A stretch of 16,638 bases of DNA from CAZDUS01 sp964535015 (GCA_964535015.1 CAZHRU010000061.1:1-16638), one strand, 5' to 3'. Positions 1 to 6,502 are shown, numbered from the stretch's first letter. Numbers and translations are program-made. The notes: generated by a model from the sequence alone, not told the origin.

Positions 1-463
1 CCCTCGGAAGCGGGGTCTCCACGCAATAGACCGTGTAGACCTCCGGATCGGATAATGTGTCCGCCGGCATGACAAGCCCCGCACGGACACGCTCGAAGAC
101 CTGCCGGGCAATCAGACTCGCCCTCTGCTCCAGCGTACCTCCGTCCGAAAACACAGGACTGCGGCATGACAACAGATCACCGATCGCCGCACATGACACC
201 GGGATGCGAATCTTGACCGACAGCGCACCCACCGGGAAGATCTTGACCGAAGGGTACAACCACACCGCTTCGCCTCCTACTTCCGCCTGCATGGCCGGAA
301 TCTGAATGGACAAGGGCCGATACACGGGAAAACCGCGCGGCGCATCCTTCAAACGGCCAAAACGGAACGGCTCCAAAGTCTCCCGCATGGTCGCCTCGAT
401 CACGTTCAAGTCGGCTTCCTGCGCGATGTCATAGGCGTGAAAGTAAACAACCTCTGCATTCAC
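1..463 (-). CDS. Hypothetical protein, N-terminal 154 codons (runs off the left edge)
   Basis: An open frame reads leftward from a GTG at 463-461 to the window edge with no stop, giving 154 codons. The start is set by a strong Shine-Dalgarno AAGGAGG (complement of 470-476), six bases before the GTG. A nearby ATG (459-457) is in another frame. The protein begins VNAEVVYFHAYDIAQEADLN and continues through a beta-rich stretch (AVWLYPSVKIFPVGALSVKI) with no signal peptide, transmembrane segment or cofactor motif that I can see. I do not recognise the family and assign no function. Nothing upstream suggests an operon partner, because the next features are a repeat and an IS. The strong RBS and uninterrupted frame make it a real gene; only the 5' part is visible. 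Confidence 0.75.
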   Translation of the reverse strand, partial: MNAEVVYFHAYDIAQEADLNVIEATMRETLEPFRFGRLKDAPRGFPVYRPLSIQIPAMQAEVGGEAVWLYPSVKIFPVGALSVKIRIPVSCAAIGDLLSCRSPVFSDGGTLEQRASLIARQVFERVRAGLVMPADTLSDPEVYTVYCVETPLPR

Positions 464-537
464 AACCCACCTCCTTCCAACCGCATTATACTGCTTCCGC
501 CAAGGGAAACCAGTCCTGTAATCCCAGCCGTGTCGCC

Positions 538-608
538 TGGGGCGCATCTCAGGGTTTTGGCGGCATGATATCAGCCGCCCAGGGCTCGCCCCGGTGGAGG
601 CACACGTT
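538..608 (+). repeat. Dispersed two-hairpin repeat, copy A
   Basis: This stretch shares its order and much of its sequence with 14551-14620. Shared blocks are GGGCGCATCTC (540-550), GGGTTT, TCAGCCGCCCA, GGGCTCG and CCGGTGGAGGC, ending near ACGTT at 608. It contains a perfect hairpin GGCGGC/GCCGCC around the ATGATATCA loop. A degenerate form of copy B's second stem (CCAGGG/CCCCGGTGG) follows it. Similarity to the other copies stops just after ACGTT, which defines the right edge. It looks like a REP/BIME-type intergenic element. Confidence 0.7.
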
Positions 609-653
609 GAGCGTCCGCACCGGACAATCGCCAAGGGACATATAGTATGAAAA

Positions 654-735
654 GCAGAACCTCCAAGATGCTGTTATAATAACACGTCATCGTGATGAGG
701 TTTAATGAGGAGCCCATCACAGAAGGAGGTTCTGC
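654..735 (+). promoter_or_regulatory. Inverted repeat able to sequester the transposase Shine-Dalgarno
   Basis: GCAGAACCTCC (654-664) and GGAGGTTCTGC (725-735) are perfect 11-bp complements. The right arm contains the transposase GGAGG ribosome binding site (725-729) and ends two bases before the ATG. A nested stem GTGATG (692-697)/CATCAC (715-720) lies between them. A TATAAT box at 675-680 lies between the arms, so a transcript begun there (about 687) lacks the left arm. Read-through RNA from outside contains both arms. Confidence 0.65.
675..680 (+). promoter_or_regulatory. Candidate -10 box of the transposase promoter (TATAAT)
   Basis: A perfect TATAAT lies inside the near-palindrome TGTTATAATAACA (672-684), 57 bases before the transposase ATG. 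No TTGACA-like -35 is present at 16-18 bases upstream. In IS110-type elements the -35 can be supplied by the right end after circularisation, so a lone -10 near the left end is not surprising. This is inference. Confidence 0.4.
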
Positions 736-736
736 C

Positions 737-1783
737 ATGTACTACGCAGGGATAGATTATCACAAGCGGTACTCGTTCGTCAGCATCCAGGATGAAAGTG
801 GAACGGTTGTCCATGAGCAGCGGGTTGAGTGGAACAACCCGGCGGTCTTTGCGCAGATGTTCAATCAGCTGCAACATGAAGTGACGGTGGTTTACGAATG
901 CGGGTTGAACTGGGCTTGGCTGTATGAGGTGCTCGAACAGATACGATCCGTCCGGCAGATCGTGTTGGCCAATGCTTACAAGGTGCGGCTGATTGCGGAT
1001 GCTCAGATCAAGACCGACAAGTTGGACGCAAGGAAGTTGGCGTTATTATTGCGTTTGGGAGTAGTTCCGGCCTGCCATGTGCCGAGTCGACAGACACGTC
1101 AACGTAAGGATGTGTTGAGGCAGAGGGCGTACTGGGTGCGCTTGCGCACCGGGCTTCGCAATCGAGTTCACCGATTGATCGGCCAACAACACGACTTGGC
1201 AATGCCTCAAGTCAGTGACCTGTTCGGAAAGAAGGGCAAAGCCGCATTGAGGAAGGCGGTTCTGCCGGATCCCGATGCGACGCTCCTGGCGCAAAATCTG
1301 GATGTCCTGGAGCAACTGGATGCGGCCATCAAGGCCGACGAACAGAGGATTCAGGCTGAGAGTTCTCCCGATAAGGGCATGGAGTTCCTAGTAAGCATGC
1401 CTGGTCTCGGTTTGATTACCGCGAGCATCATCTCCACAGAAATCGACGACATCAACCGCTTCCTGCGTTGTGAGCGCTACACGGCCTATGCCGGCTTGGC
1501 TCCGACGACTCATAGTTCCGGAGGAAAGACCTACAACGGTAGGATGATGCAAGGATGCAACAAATGGTTGAAGTGGGCCTTTATCGAGGCGGCCTGGGTG
1601 GCCGTTGGGTGTTCCCCGTATTTCGGTGCCCTTTACCGGAAGCATCGAGCCCGTAACAAGAAGGCCTCGGTCGCGATCACCATCGTGGCTCGACGAATGT
1701 GTCATATCGCATACCAATTACTGAAGGAAAAACGGTTCTACGAAGATAGGAGTTTTACCCCGGTCGCTCTCGTATTTGCCTGA
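737..1783 (+). CDS. IS110-family transposase (DEDD/serine recombinase)
   Basis: This 348-residue protein catalyses excision and insertion of the surrounding IS. The start at 737 is chosen because AGAAGGAGGT sits seven bases upstream and the protein then begins MYYAGIDYHK, as IS110 transposases do. A longer in-frame reading from 692 has no comparable RBS. The N-terminal RuvC-like DEDD domain shows D7 (GIDYHK), E54 (VYECGL) and D94/D97 (KTDKLDA). The C-terminal Transposase_20 domain shows SMPGLGLITAS (220-230), YAGLAP and THSSGGKTYNG, where S260 or S261 would be the catalytic serine known for this family. Length and both domains look complete, so it may be active. Translation may be restrained by the upstream inverted repeat. 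Relatives use a bridge RNA to choose target and donor; I cannot delimit that RNA here. Confidence 0.95.
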   Translation: MYYAGIDYHKRYSFVSIQDESGTVVHEQRVEWNNPAVFAQMFNQLQHEVTVVYECGLNWAWLYEVLEQIRSVRQIVLANAYKVRLIADAQIKTDKLDARKLALLLRLGVVPACHVPSRQTRQRKDVLRQRAYWVRLRTGLRNRVHRLIGQQHDLAMPQVSDLFGKKGKAALRKAVLPDPDATLLAQNLDVLEQLDAAIKADEQRIQAESSPDKGMEFLVSMPGLGLITASIISTEIDDINRFLRCERYTAYAGLAPTTHSSGGKTYNGRMMQGCNKWLKWAFIEAAWVAVGCSPYFGALYRKHRARNKKASVAITIVARRMCHIAYQLLKEKRFYEDRSFTPVALVFA

Positions 1784-2153
1784 CGGAGGCCTGGCAACAG
1801 GTCAAGCGTCTTGGGACAGATTAGAGGGCCGGGGATCTAACCATTACAATGTCGGCAAGCGACTCAGAGAAGACTGATCACGAATCTTTGACTGTCCAAG
1901 AGAGTGGCGAAATAGGACTTGTCTTGGGGTTGACGGCGCTTTTCAGAGAAGAGCCCGAATGTCAAAATCACCGGCGATATGATGTGCCGGAGAAAGTCCC
2001 GCCATTGTCTATGGGGTATTACCGCTCTTTCCGCAGGACTCATGGCTGTGCGCATTCTATTTGGAACACTGTACAACGTCCCACCATGCGGCGCGTGTAC
2101 AGGAACGCCGCAGTCCGCGAACCCGCCAGCATCATCTAAGATCAAAACCTGCC
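1784..2153. other. Non-coding interval between IS110 transposase and porin
   Basis: No convincing gene is present in these 370 bases. It holds a six-pair hairpin with a GCAA tetraloop (GGCCTG/CAGGTC, 1788-1803) directly after the transposase stop. It also holds a small stem GCTTTTC/GAAGAGC (1938-1954) and the hairpin at 2087-2112 behind the porin. The right end of the IS must lie somewhere here but leaves no visible terminal repeat. Short frames on both strands (1849-2139 plus, 1864-2145 minus) have no RBS or recognisable motifs. Confidence 0.5.
2087..2112 (-). terminator. Weak candidate terminator hairpin behind the porin gene
   Basis: TGCGGCG (2087-2093) and CGCCGCA (2106-2112) form a seven-pair stem with a 12-base loop, about 42 bases past the porin stop on the minus strand. 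No T-tract follows, so a classical intrinsic terminator is not shown. Confidence 0.3.
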
Positions 2154-3248
2154 CTACAGCAGGAACTGAATGCCGGCCAAGACCTGATCGGCGCTGTCGC
2201 CCCAGCGGTACTCGATCCCGCCACGCACGTTGTGGCCCTTGAGGAAGTGGTGCAACCCAACCGTGTAGTCCTCGGTCATGGTTCCACTATCCGGATCCTG
2301 GAGCGAGTACTTGCCCGTCACCATGGTCTTGTCAACCCAGAGACCGCCCTCGGCAAAACAGGTGTCACCCTTGAAAAGAATGTTGTCCCAGGTGTACCAG
2401 GCGGCATTAAACATCACACCCCGGTTGTCGATTTCGTAGCCGGACTGCATATCCACGACATAGGCTTCCGAATCCACAATCGTGGAGGAGCCGGCGACGG
2501 CGGCAGCCGTGGCGGTGGCAGGGGTCGCCTTGATTTCGCCCACGGATGCCTGATCCTGACGGTCCACGCCAGCACCGAGGGTGAGGTAAGTCAACTTCTT
2601 GCCAATGCGGTTTTGGTTGTAGAACCATCCGGTTTCTACCTCGCCGATGACGCCAACACTCACATGGGCGGTGGCCCGGAAATCCGCATCGGGATTCTTG
2701 GTGCTACCCGTGGTGTCGTAGCCGTCGAAAACCCCGGCGGCATAGGCGATTTTCTGATTGAACAGACTACCGTGAAACTCCGCGCCGTAGTCCCGCCAGA
2801 CAAAGGTGTTGGGCAACTTGATGACTTCGGCGTTGTAGTCATTCCCAAGCAACGAGGCGGCGCTGGAGCGATTTTCAAAGGAAAACGGAAGCAGGATAAG
2901 ACCGGCCTTGAACCAGTGGTTACTGCAACCGGACAGGCGAAAATCCATGAAGGCGTCCTGAATGTCCATGTCGGGATCGGCAGATCCAGCCTTGCCGGTA
3001 TTGGGACTGTCGGTCTCCAAAAAGAACAGGACTCCATCCATCATTTGCCCGGAAAGAATGATACGGGCGCGACGGAGAAAAAAGTCCGTGGTGTCGTCTG
3101 CGTCTTCACTATAGGTGGCCTGCAATTGCCCAAGCGCGCCGACTTGCAGGTAACTGTCGTCGGAAATCACAAGTTTCGGGCCCGCGACGGCGGCGGATAT
3201 CCAAAGGAGCGCAAGCACCGGAGCAAGGCAAAAGACACGTTTGTTCAT
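2154..3248 (-). CDS. Outer-membrane porin, porin O/P-like
   Basis: A 364-residue secreted beta-barrel protein, probably a passive channel for anions or other small solutes in the outer membrane. The start at 3248 is preferred over an upstream in-frame one (3281) because it gives a standard signal peptide: MNKR, a hydrophobic core, then AAVA|G with cleavage expected after A22. AAAGGA lies about ten bases upstream. The mature N-terminus has YLQVGALGQLQATY followed by DFFLRRARIILSGQMMDG. This matches the opening of phosphate-selective porin O/P proteins, where a first strand is followed by an F-L-R-R-A-R segment. Alternating hydrophobic strands run to the end. A low-complexity Ala/Thr stretch near residues 240-260 is probably a loop. 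The protein ends FLL rather than with the usual C-terminal Phe. Substrate specificity cannot be read from sequence. Confidence 0.8.
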   Translation of the reverse strand: MNKRVFCLAPVLALLWISAAVAGPKLVISDDSYLQVGALGQLQATYSEDADDTTDFFLRRARIILSGQMMDGVLFFLETDSPNTGKAGSADPDMDIQDAFMDFRLSGCSNHWFKAGLILLPFSFENRSSAASLLGNDYNAEVIKLPNTFVWRDYGAEFHGSLFNQKIAYAAGVFDGYDTTGSTKNPDADFRATAHVSVGVIGEVETGWFYNQNRIGKKLTYLTLGAGVDRQDQASVGEIKATPATATAAAVAGSSTIVDSEAYVVDMQSGYEIDNRGVMFNAAWYTWDNILFKGDTCFAEGGLWVDKTMVTGKYSLQDPDSGTMTEDYTVGLHHFLKGHNVRGGIEYRWGDSADQVLAGIQFLL

Positions 3249-3467
3249 ATCAGACCAGTCCTTTCTATGTGCGCGAAACACTGCCCGGATGCAGGAGCAT
3301 ATTCAAGACGAAAAAAACGAAACCATGGATGGACTTGGATGGCCGACAATACTTATATACTTCGTCTGCCGATTGCGGTATCCTTTAAAAATCTGGTCGT
3401 CGAAGAAGTCGGATGCAGGTGGGATGCAAGTCACACCCTTAACCTTTCCTTTTCGGTCTTCCTAACT

Positions 3468-3481
3468 CGGAGGCGAACGTT
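3468..3481 (+). repeat. Tail fragment of the dispersed repeat, copy C
   Basis: CGGAGGCGAACGTT matches the tail of copy B (GGAGGCAAACGTT, 14608-14620) with one difference and resembles the tail of copy A (GGAGGCACACGTT). The rest of the element is not recognisable upstream, so this is either a decayed copy or a conserved sub-motif. It lies just before the leader of the RNA-binding protein gene. Confidence 0.4.
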
Positions 3482-3501
3482 GTTCGGACGCTGATGGGGT
3501 C

Positions 3502-3561
3502 GCTCGGAGGTACCACGCCACAGGCGGGGTGCCATCGGCGAGCAGGGTTCAAGTTGAACCC
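3502..3561 (+). promoter_or_regulatory. Structured 5' leader of the RRM gene
   Basis: Three collinear helices can stack: GCTCG (3502-3506)/CGAGC (3539-3543), GGTACC (3509-3514)/GGTGCC (3528-3533, one G-U pair), and GCC/GGC closing an ACA loop (3517-3525). A second hairpin GGGTTC-AAGTT-GAACCC (3545-3561) follows. Long structured leaders are common on small RRM and cold-shock mRNAs, so a thermoregulatory or autoregulatory role is possible. That role is inference. Confidence 0.45.
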
Positions 3562-3626
3562 CTTTCCACTGGAACCGGAAAGAAAAAGAAGGGCTCCAAA
3601 AGGTAAGGCAGTAAAGGAATAGAGTT

Positions 3627-3971
3627 ATGGGTAGGAAATTGTATGTCGGCAATATGAGTTACAGCGTCACGAGCGAAACCCTCCAGCAGTTGTTTGGTGC
3701 TCATGGCAAAGTCATGACCGCGGACGTGATCATGGATCGCGAGACCGGTCGCAGCAAAGGGTTCGGCTTTGTCGAGATGTCAACCGACGCTGAGGCGGCG
3801 GCGGCCATTGCGGCCACGAATGGCAAGGACGTGGACGGACGTGCGCTGACCGTGAACGAGGCGAAGCCCCAGGCTCCGCGCACTGGCGGCGGCGGGTTCG
3901 GCGGCGGCGGCGGATTCGGCGGCGGAGATCGGGATCGCCGGGGCGGTGGCGGATTCGGCGGTCGCCGATAG
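3627..3971 (+). CDS. Glycine-rich RRM RNA-binding protein
   Basis: A 114-residue protein with one RNA recognition motif followed by a Gly-rich tail, expected to bind single-stranded RNA in the cytoplasm. RNP2 is LYVGNM (residues 5-10) and RNP1 is KGFGFVEM (44-51), both with the aromatic residues that stack on RNA. The RRM spans about 4-82. Residues 86-114 are GGGGFGG/RDRR/GGRR repeats resembling an RGG-type tail. The architecture matches bacterial Rbp proteins of cyanobacteria and PVC bacteria, often cold-inducible and proposed to act as RNA chaperones. The ATG follows AAAGGA at about eight bases. It is monocistronic: a structured leader lies upstream and a strong intrinsic terminator downstream. 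The targets are unknown. Confidence 0.93.
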   Translation: MGRKLYVGNMSYSVTSETLQQLFGAHGKVMTADVIMDRETGRSKGFGFVEMSTDAEAAAAIAATNGKDVDGRALTVNEAKPQAPRTGGGGFGGGGGFGGGDRDRRGGGGFGGRR

Positions 3972-4006
3972 TCCGTTTCGCTCATTCAGAGCACAGCAGA
4001 ATATTT

Positions 4007-4043
4007 CGCGGGAACAGGTTGAAAGACCTGTTTCCGCGTTTTT
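4007..4043 (+). terminator. Rho-independent terminator of the RRM gene
   Basis: CGCGGGAACAGGT (4007-4019) pairs with ACCTGTTTCCGCG (4026-4038) over 13 positions with a single G-U pair and a six-base TGAAAG loop. It is followed at once by TTTTTGCTTTT. It lies 36 bases after the RRM stop. Confidence 0.92.
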
Positions 4044-4113
4044 GCTTTTAAAACAAAGTCCACGCATGGTATGAGTCGGCAACAGAGTCAACCCTTGCCA
4101 CAGGAACCCCGCC

Positions 4114-4479
4114 ATGCCTTCAGAACGCCAGATCCAACTCCATAACCAGTTGCGGCACGATGTCGAAACCCGCCAGACCGGCTACCGGATGCGGGCACTG
4201 AAACTACTGCCGCACCTCTGCAGTCGCTGCGGCCGCGAGTTCGAAGGCAAACGCCTCAAGGAACTCACGGTCCATCACAAGGACTGCAACCATGACAACA
4301 ACCCCCCGGACGGTAGTAACTGGGAACTGCTCTGCATCTACTGCCATGACGACGAACATGCGCCCAACAGTCTGCGATCCATGGGCGACGGCCCTTCAGC
4401 CGTCTCCACCCTGAAACCCTCCCCCATCGTCAGCCCCTTCGAACAACTGGATCAACTCATCCGCCATCCGAAACCATAG
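4114..4479 (+). CDS. yajD: YajD-family HNH nuclease
   Basis: A 121-residue small HNH-endonuclease-fold protein closely resembling E. coli YajD along its core. CSRC (C36, C39) and CIYC (C74, C77) form the zinc-binding cysteine pairs. LTVHHKD (51-57) supplies the HH of the HNH motif. The stretch NNPPDGSNWELLCIYCHDDEH (62-82) carries the Asn and final His residues typical of the family. The extra 15-20 N-terminal residues are variable. A weak AGGA lies about nine bases before the ATG. The YajD family is a predicted nuclease of unknown cellular role, so DNA cleavage is inferred from fold only. No restriction or toxin partner is adjacent. The gene converges on the minus-strand kinase-like gene with 18 bases between stops. 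Confidence 0.88.
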   Translation: MPSERQIQLHNQLRHDVETRQTGYRMRALKLLPHLCSRCGREFEGKRLKELTVHHKDCNHDNNPPDGSNWELLCIYCHDDEHAPNSLRSMGDGPSAVSTLKPSPIVSPFEQLDQLIRHPKP

Positions 4480-4497
4480 GGACACTCCGGATCGTCC

Positions 4498-6363
4498 TCA
4501 AATCTTCAGAATCCGCTCGTCACTGCGTTTAGCATCCAATTGCGAGGACAACAGATACGGTTCTGTCTGGTAGTGCGCCACACTCTGGAGCCGGTGCAGA
4601 ATCCCGGCAACATCCGATGCCGCCAATTGACATTCCGCAACCAACTGCTGCATCTCCGGCGACGATTCCTTCTTCTTCATCAGGTCAAGATACACACCGA
4701 TCACCGTCGCCGGTTGCCCCAGATGATGACACGCCGCCCCCACCGTCTCGACCATCACCCGCTGCTGCTCGGAATACAGCAACGCCTTGGATTGCGTCTC
4801 GATAACACGCACCTTCTCCCTGGCCTGCTCCACCACCGAGTTTAACGCCTTGCCCATGGCCTTGAAATCCGCACTCGCCGCCCAGCCATGCCCTTGCGGG
4901 GCCCCGCCCCTGGCCATCACCTCCAGGTACTGCCGCAACCGCGCTATCTCCATGGTGTGCCGGAGCAATAACACGATCCCCATGGCCACCAGCGCCACAA
5001 TCGCCGGCGTCATCAACAGCAATGTCTCGACATTGAACGTGTTCTCCAATACCGCGTCCGTCAGGAGATAACCAAAGGCCAGCAACGGAATGGCCGACAT
5101 GATCGCCACTGCCACCGCAAACTGGTGCCGCGTCGTCCGCGAGGCCATGCAGCGCGACGGAACCGCCGACGGCTCCGGATCCCCACTCCCAAGATACCTG
5201 CGCGACCGTTGCGCAGACTCCTCCGCCAGCGCAGGAACTCCTTCGCTCCCCGCCTGAGACGCCTCAGCGTCCTCCTCTCCCACAGGAAGAGTCAGCCACC
5301 AGGACATTCCGCCCCGATGGCGATCCACGCCGAATTTACCCCCATGCGCCCCCATCACCAACCGGCAAAAGGCCAATCCCAATCCGGAAGCCGCAGGCGC
5401 TTCGCGTGATCGCATCATGTTCGCCAGTCCGGAACCCCGGGCCACCTCGCCCACCCCACCATCGCACAATACCACCACGCGAATACCGGCCGTATCCCCG
5501 CCCACCTCAACCCGGACCTCATTCCCCCTCGGACACCTCAGGATCGCCGTCCTGACCAAATGCCGAATCGCCCGCCCCACCAGCCTTTCATCGCAAGCCG
5601 CAAAAACCGGTTCCCCAATCACTTCAACGGGAACGCCGGCCGCCTGCGCTGCCTCACCCAGCAAGTCCGCCGTCCCCCGCACCATCTGGGCAATATCACA
5701 GCGGCGCCGTTTCAACCTCAACTCGCCGGCCAACATGTGCCGCACATCCAGCAGGAAGGCCACCATCTCTTCCAACGTCTCTGTGGCGTCTAACGCCTCG
5801 TTGATATACTGCGAAGCCTCGGACTTGAAATGACCCACCGTCGCCCGGTCCGCCATCTCAAGCAAATCGGCCAACCCCGTCAACGGCGCCTTCATGTCCC
5901 GCACAATCAACTGGGTCAACTCATCGCGAGCCTCCTCCAGTTCCTGAATCCGCCGGGTGTCCTCCCGCAACAAACGCTTAACCCTTAAACACTCCAACGC
6001 CTTGCCAACCCGCAGTTGCACCTCCACCACATCCAAAGGCAGGGACACAACATCATCCGCACACGGGTAAGCCGCACCACCGTCCCCACCCTGCCCTGCC
6101 CGCGCACGCATTACCACCAACGACACCAGACGACTGGGATCCCCCTTCAGCACCCGGCAAATGTCAACCCCCGACGGCGCCTGCAACGCCTCGTGCAGCA
6201 ACACCACGTCCGGCTGGCGCTCCCGGAAACACCACACAACCTCCTCACCCGTCGAAACCTGAATGACTTCACAACCGTCCCGCCGAAGGACGACCTCAAC
6301 CTGCTGCCTTTCAACCGCAGAGGCGGATGCTACCAGAATAACAGGACTCAATGGTTCGGACAC
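4498..6363 (-). CDS. Hybrid signalling protein: degenerate receiver and histidine kinase fused to a membrane-anchored second DHp domain
   Basis: A 621-residue protein read from GTG 6363 (AAAGG eight bases upstream). Frame upstream of that overlaps the divergent lipoprotein gene and is non-genic. Domains in order: receiver-like fold at 5-125 with H57 where the phosphoacceptor Asp should be, no acidic pair near residue 12, and Leu in place of the conserved Lys (SLPLD, 107-111). A coiled linker leads to a HisKA-like helix at 140-205, whose H-box reads IVRDMKAPL with R155 instead of His. An ATPase-like domain at 215-363 retains DGGVGE and GLGLAF but has H268 and T272 where N-box asparagines are expected. 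A linker follows, then two transmembrane helices (about 413-432 and 446-467). The C-terminus is a coiled region and second DHp with HHLGQPATVI (H546), with no ATPase domain after it. Probably a scaffold or phosphotransfer protein, not an active kinase. Confidence 0.8.
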   Translation of the reverse strand: MSEPLSPVILVASASAVERQQVEVVLRRDGCEVIQVSTGEEVVWCFRERQPDVVLLHEALQAPSGVDICRVLKGDPSRLVSLVVMRARAGQGGDGGAAYPCADDVVSLPLDVVEVQLRVGKALECLRVKRLLREDTRRIQELEEARDELTQLIVRDMKAPLTGLADLLEMADRATVGHFKSEASQYINEALDATETLEEMVAFLLDVRHMLAGELRLKRRRCDIAQMVRGTADLLGEAAQAAGVPVEVIGEPVFAACDERLVGRAIRHLVRTAILRCPRGNEVRVEVGGDTAGIRVVVLCDGGVGEVARGSGLANMMRSREAPAASGLGLAFCRLVMGAHGGKFGVDRHRGGMSWWLTLPVGEEDAEASQAGSEGVPALAEESAQRSRRYLGSGDPEPSAVPSRCMASRTTRHQFAVAVAIMSAIPLLAFGYLLTDAVLENTFNVETLLLMTPAIVALVAMGIVLLLRHTMEIARLRQYLEVMARGGAPQGHGWAASADFKAMGKALNSVVEQAREKVRVIETQSKALLYSEQQRVMVETVGAACHHLGQPATVIGVYLDLMKKKESSPEMQQLVAECQLAASDVAGILHRLQSVAHYQTEPYLLSSQLDAKRSDERILKI

Positions 6364-6502
6364 AATACTGCCTTTAATGTATCGGCATGTAGAATCACAT
6401 GCACAATTGAGCAAGCTTACTAGACCCGTGTATTGTGATCCAGAAGAATCTAAACCACTTACAATTTGCCCAAAACACCCCAAAAGAGTAGTGTTTGCGC
6501 CC
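6364..6502. promoter_or_regulatory. Divergent control region with candidate operator dyads
   Basis: This AT-richer 139-bp interval separates the kinase-like gene from the lipoprotein gene. It holds the dyad GCATGT-N6-ACATGC (6385-6402). A spaced inverted pair CACAATAC (6361-6368)/GTATTGTG (6430-6437) has a left arm that includes the kinase GTG start codon. A further CACAATT lies at 6402-6408. The repeated CACAAT/ATTGTG half-sites would suit a dimeric regulator controlling both genes, but this is inference. Confidence 0.4.
6407..6436 (+). promoter_or_regulatory. Candidate sigma70 promoter for the lipoprotein gene
   Basis: TTGAGC (6407-6412) and TATTGT (6431-6436) each match four of six consensus positions and are separated by 18 bases, giving a leader of about 60 bases to the ATG at 6503. 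The -10 overlaps the ATTGTG half-site at 6432-6437, so regulator binding could block it. Confidence 0.35.

Larger units (their letters stand above)
610..1803 (+). mobile_element. IS110-family insertion sequence (ends approximate)
   Basis: The element is defined by its IS110-type transposase (737-1783). IS110 elements lack obvious terminal inverted repeats and usually make little or no target duplication, so the ends cannot be fixed from one copy. The left end must lie right of repeat A (ends about 608), probably 610-660. The right end is past 1783; a GNRA-capped hairpin sits at 1788-1803. The leader (610-736) is structured and would be the place for a bridge RNA if this is an IS110-subgroup element. 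IS1111-subgroup members carry it downstream instead. Base composition looks less GC-rich than in the neighbouring genes, consistent with transfer. Confidence 0.7.
3249..3626. other. Divergent control region between porin and RNA-binding protein genes
   Basis: No gene is seen in these 378 bases. On the minus strand the AT-rich stretch around 3340-3400 (TATATAAG and similar) could hold the porin promoter, but no clean -35/-10 pair stands out. On the plus side a fragment of the dispersed repeat (3468-3481) is followed by a structured leader for the RRM gene: a three-part hairpin at 3502-3543 and a second hairpin at 3545-3561. Confidence 0.5.

Noticed and set aside
57..305. 82-codon plus-strand frame at the left edge
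   Set aside because: It is antisense to the minus-strand frame that has a strong RBS and continuous coding character.
1788..1803. Intrinsic terminator after the transposase
   Set aside because: The hairpin is short and no T-run follows it. It is kept only as a structural note.
1849..2145. Small genes on either strand between IS and porin
   Set aside because: The two frames overlap almost completely on opposite strands, lack Shine-Dalgarno sequences and show no recognisable motif.
2061..3494. Long plus-strand open frame opposite the porin
   Set aside because: It lies antisense to a gene with signal peptide, RBS and porin motifs. Its own translation is low-complexity with no recognisable domain, a typical shadow in GC-rich DNA.
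5148..5148. Separate gene starting at the internal Met of the kinase-like protein
   Set aside because: No Shine-Dalgarno precedes it and the frame is continuous, so a fused protein is the simpler reading.
6263..6502. Upstream extension of the lipoprotein frame
   Set aside because: It overlaps the kinase gene 5' end and buries the lipoprotein signal peptide internally. The ATG at 6503 fits the lipobox.
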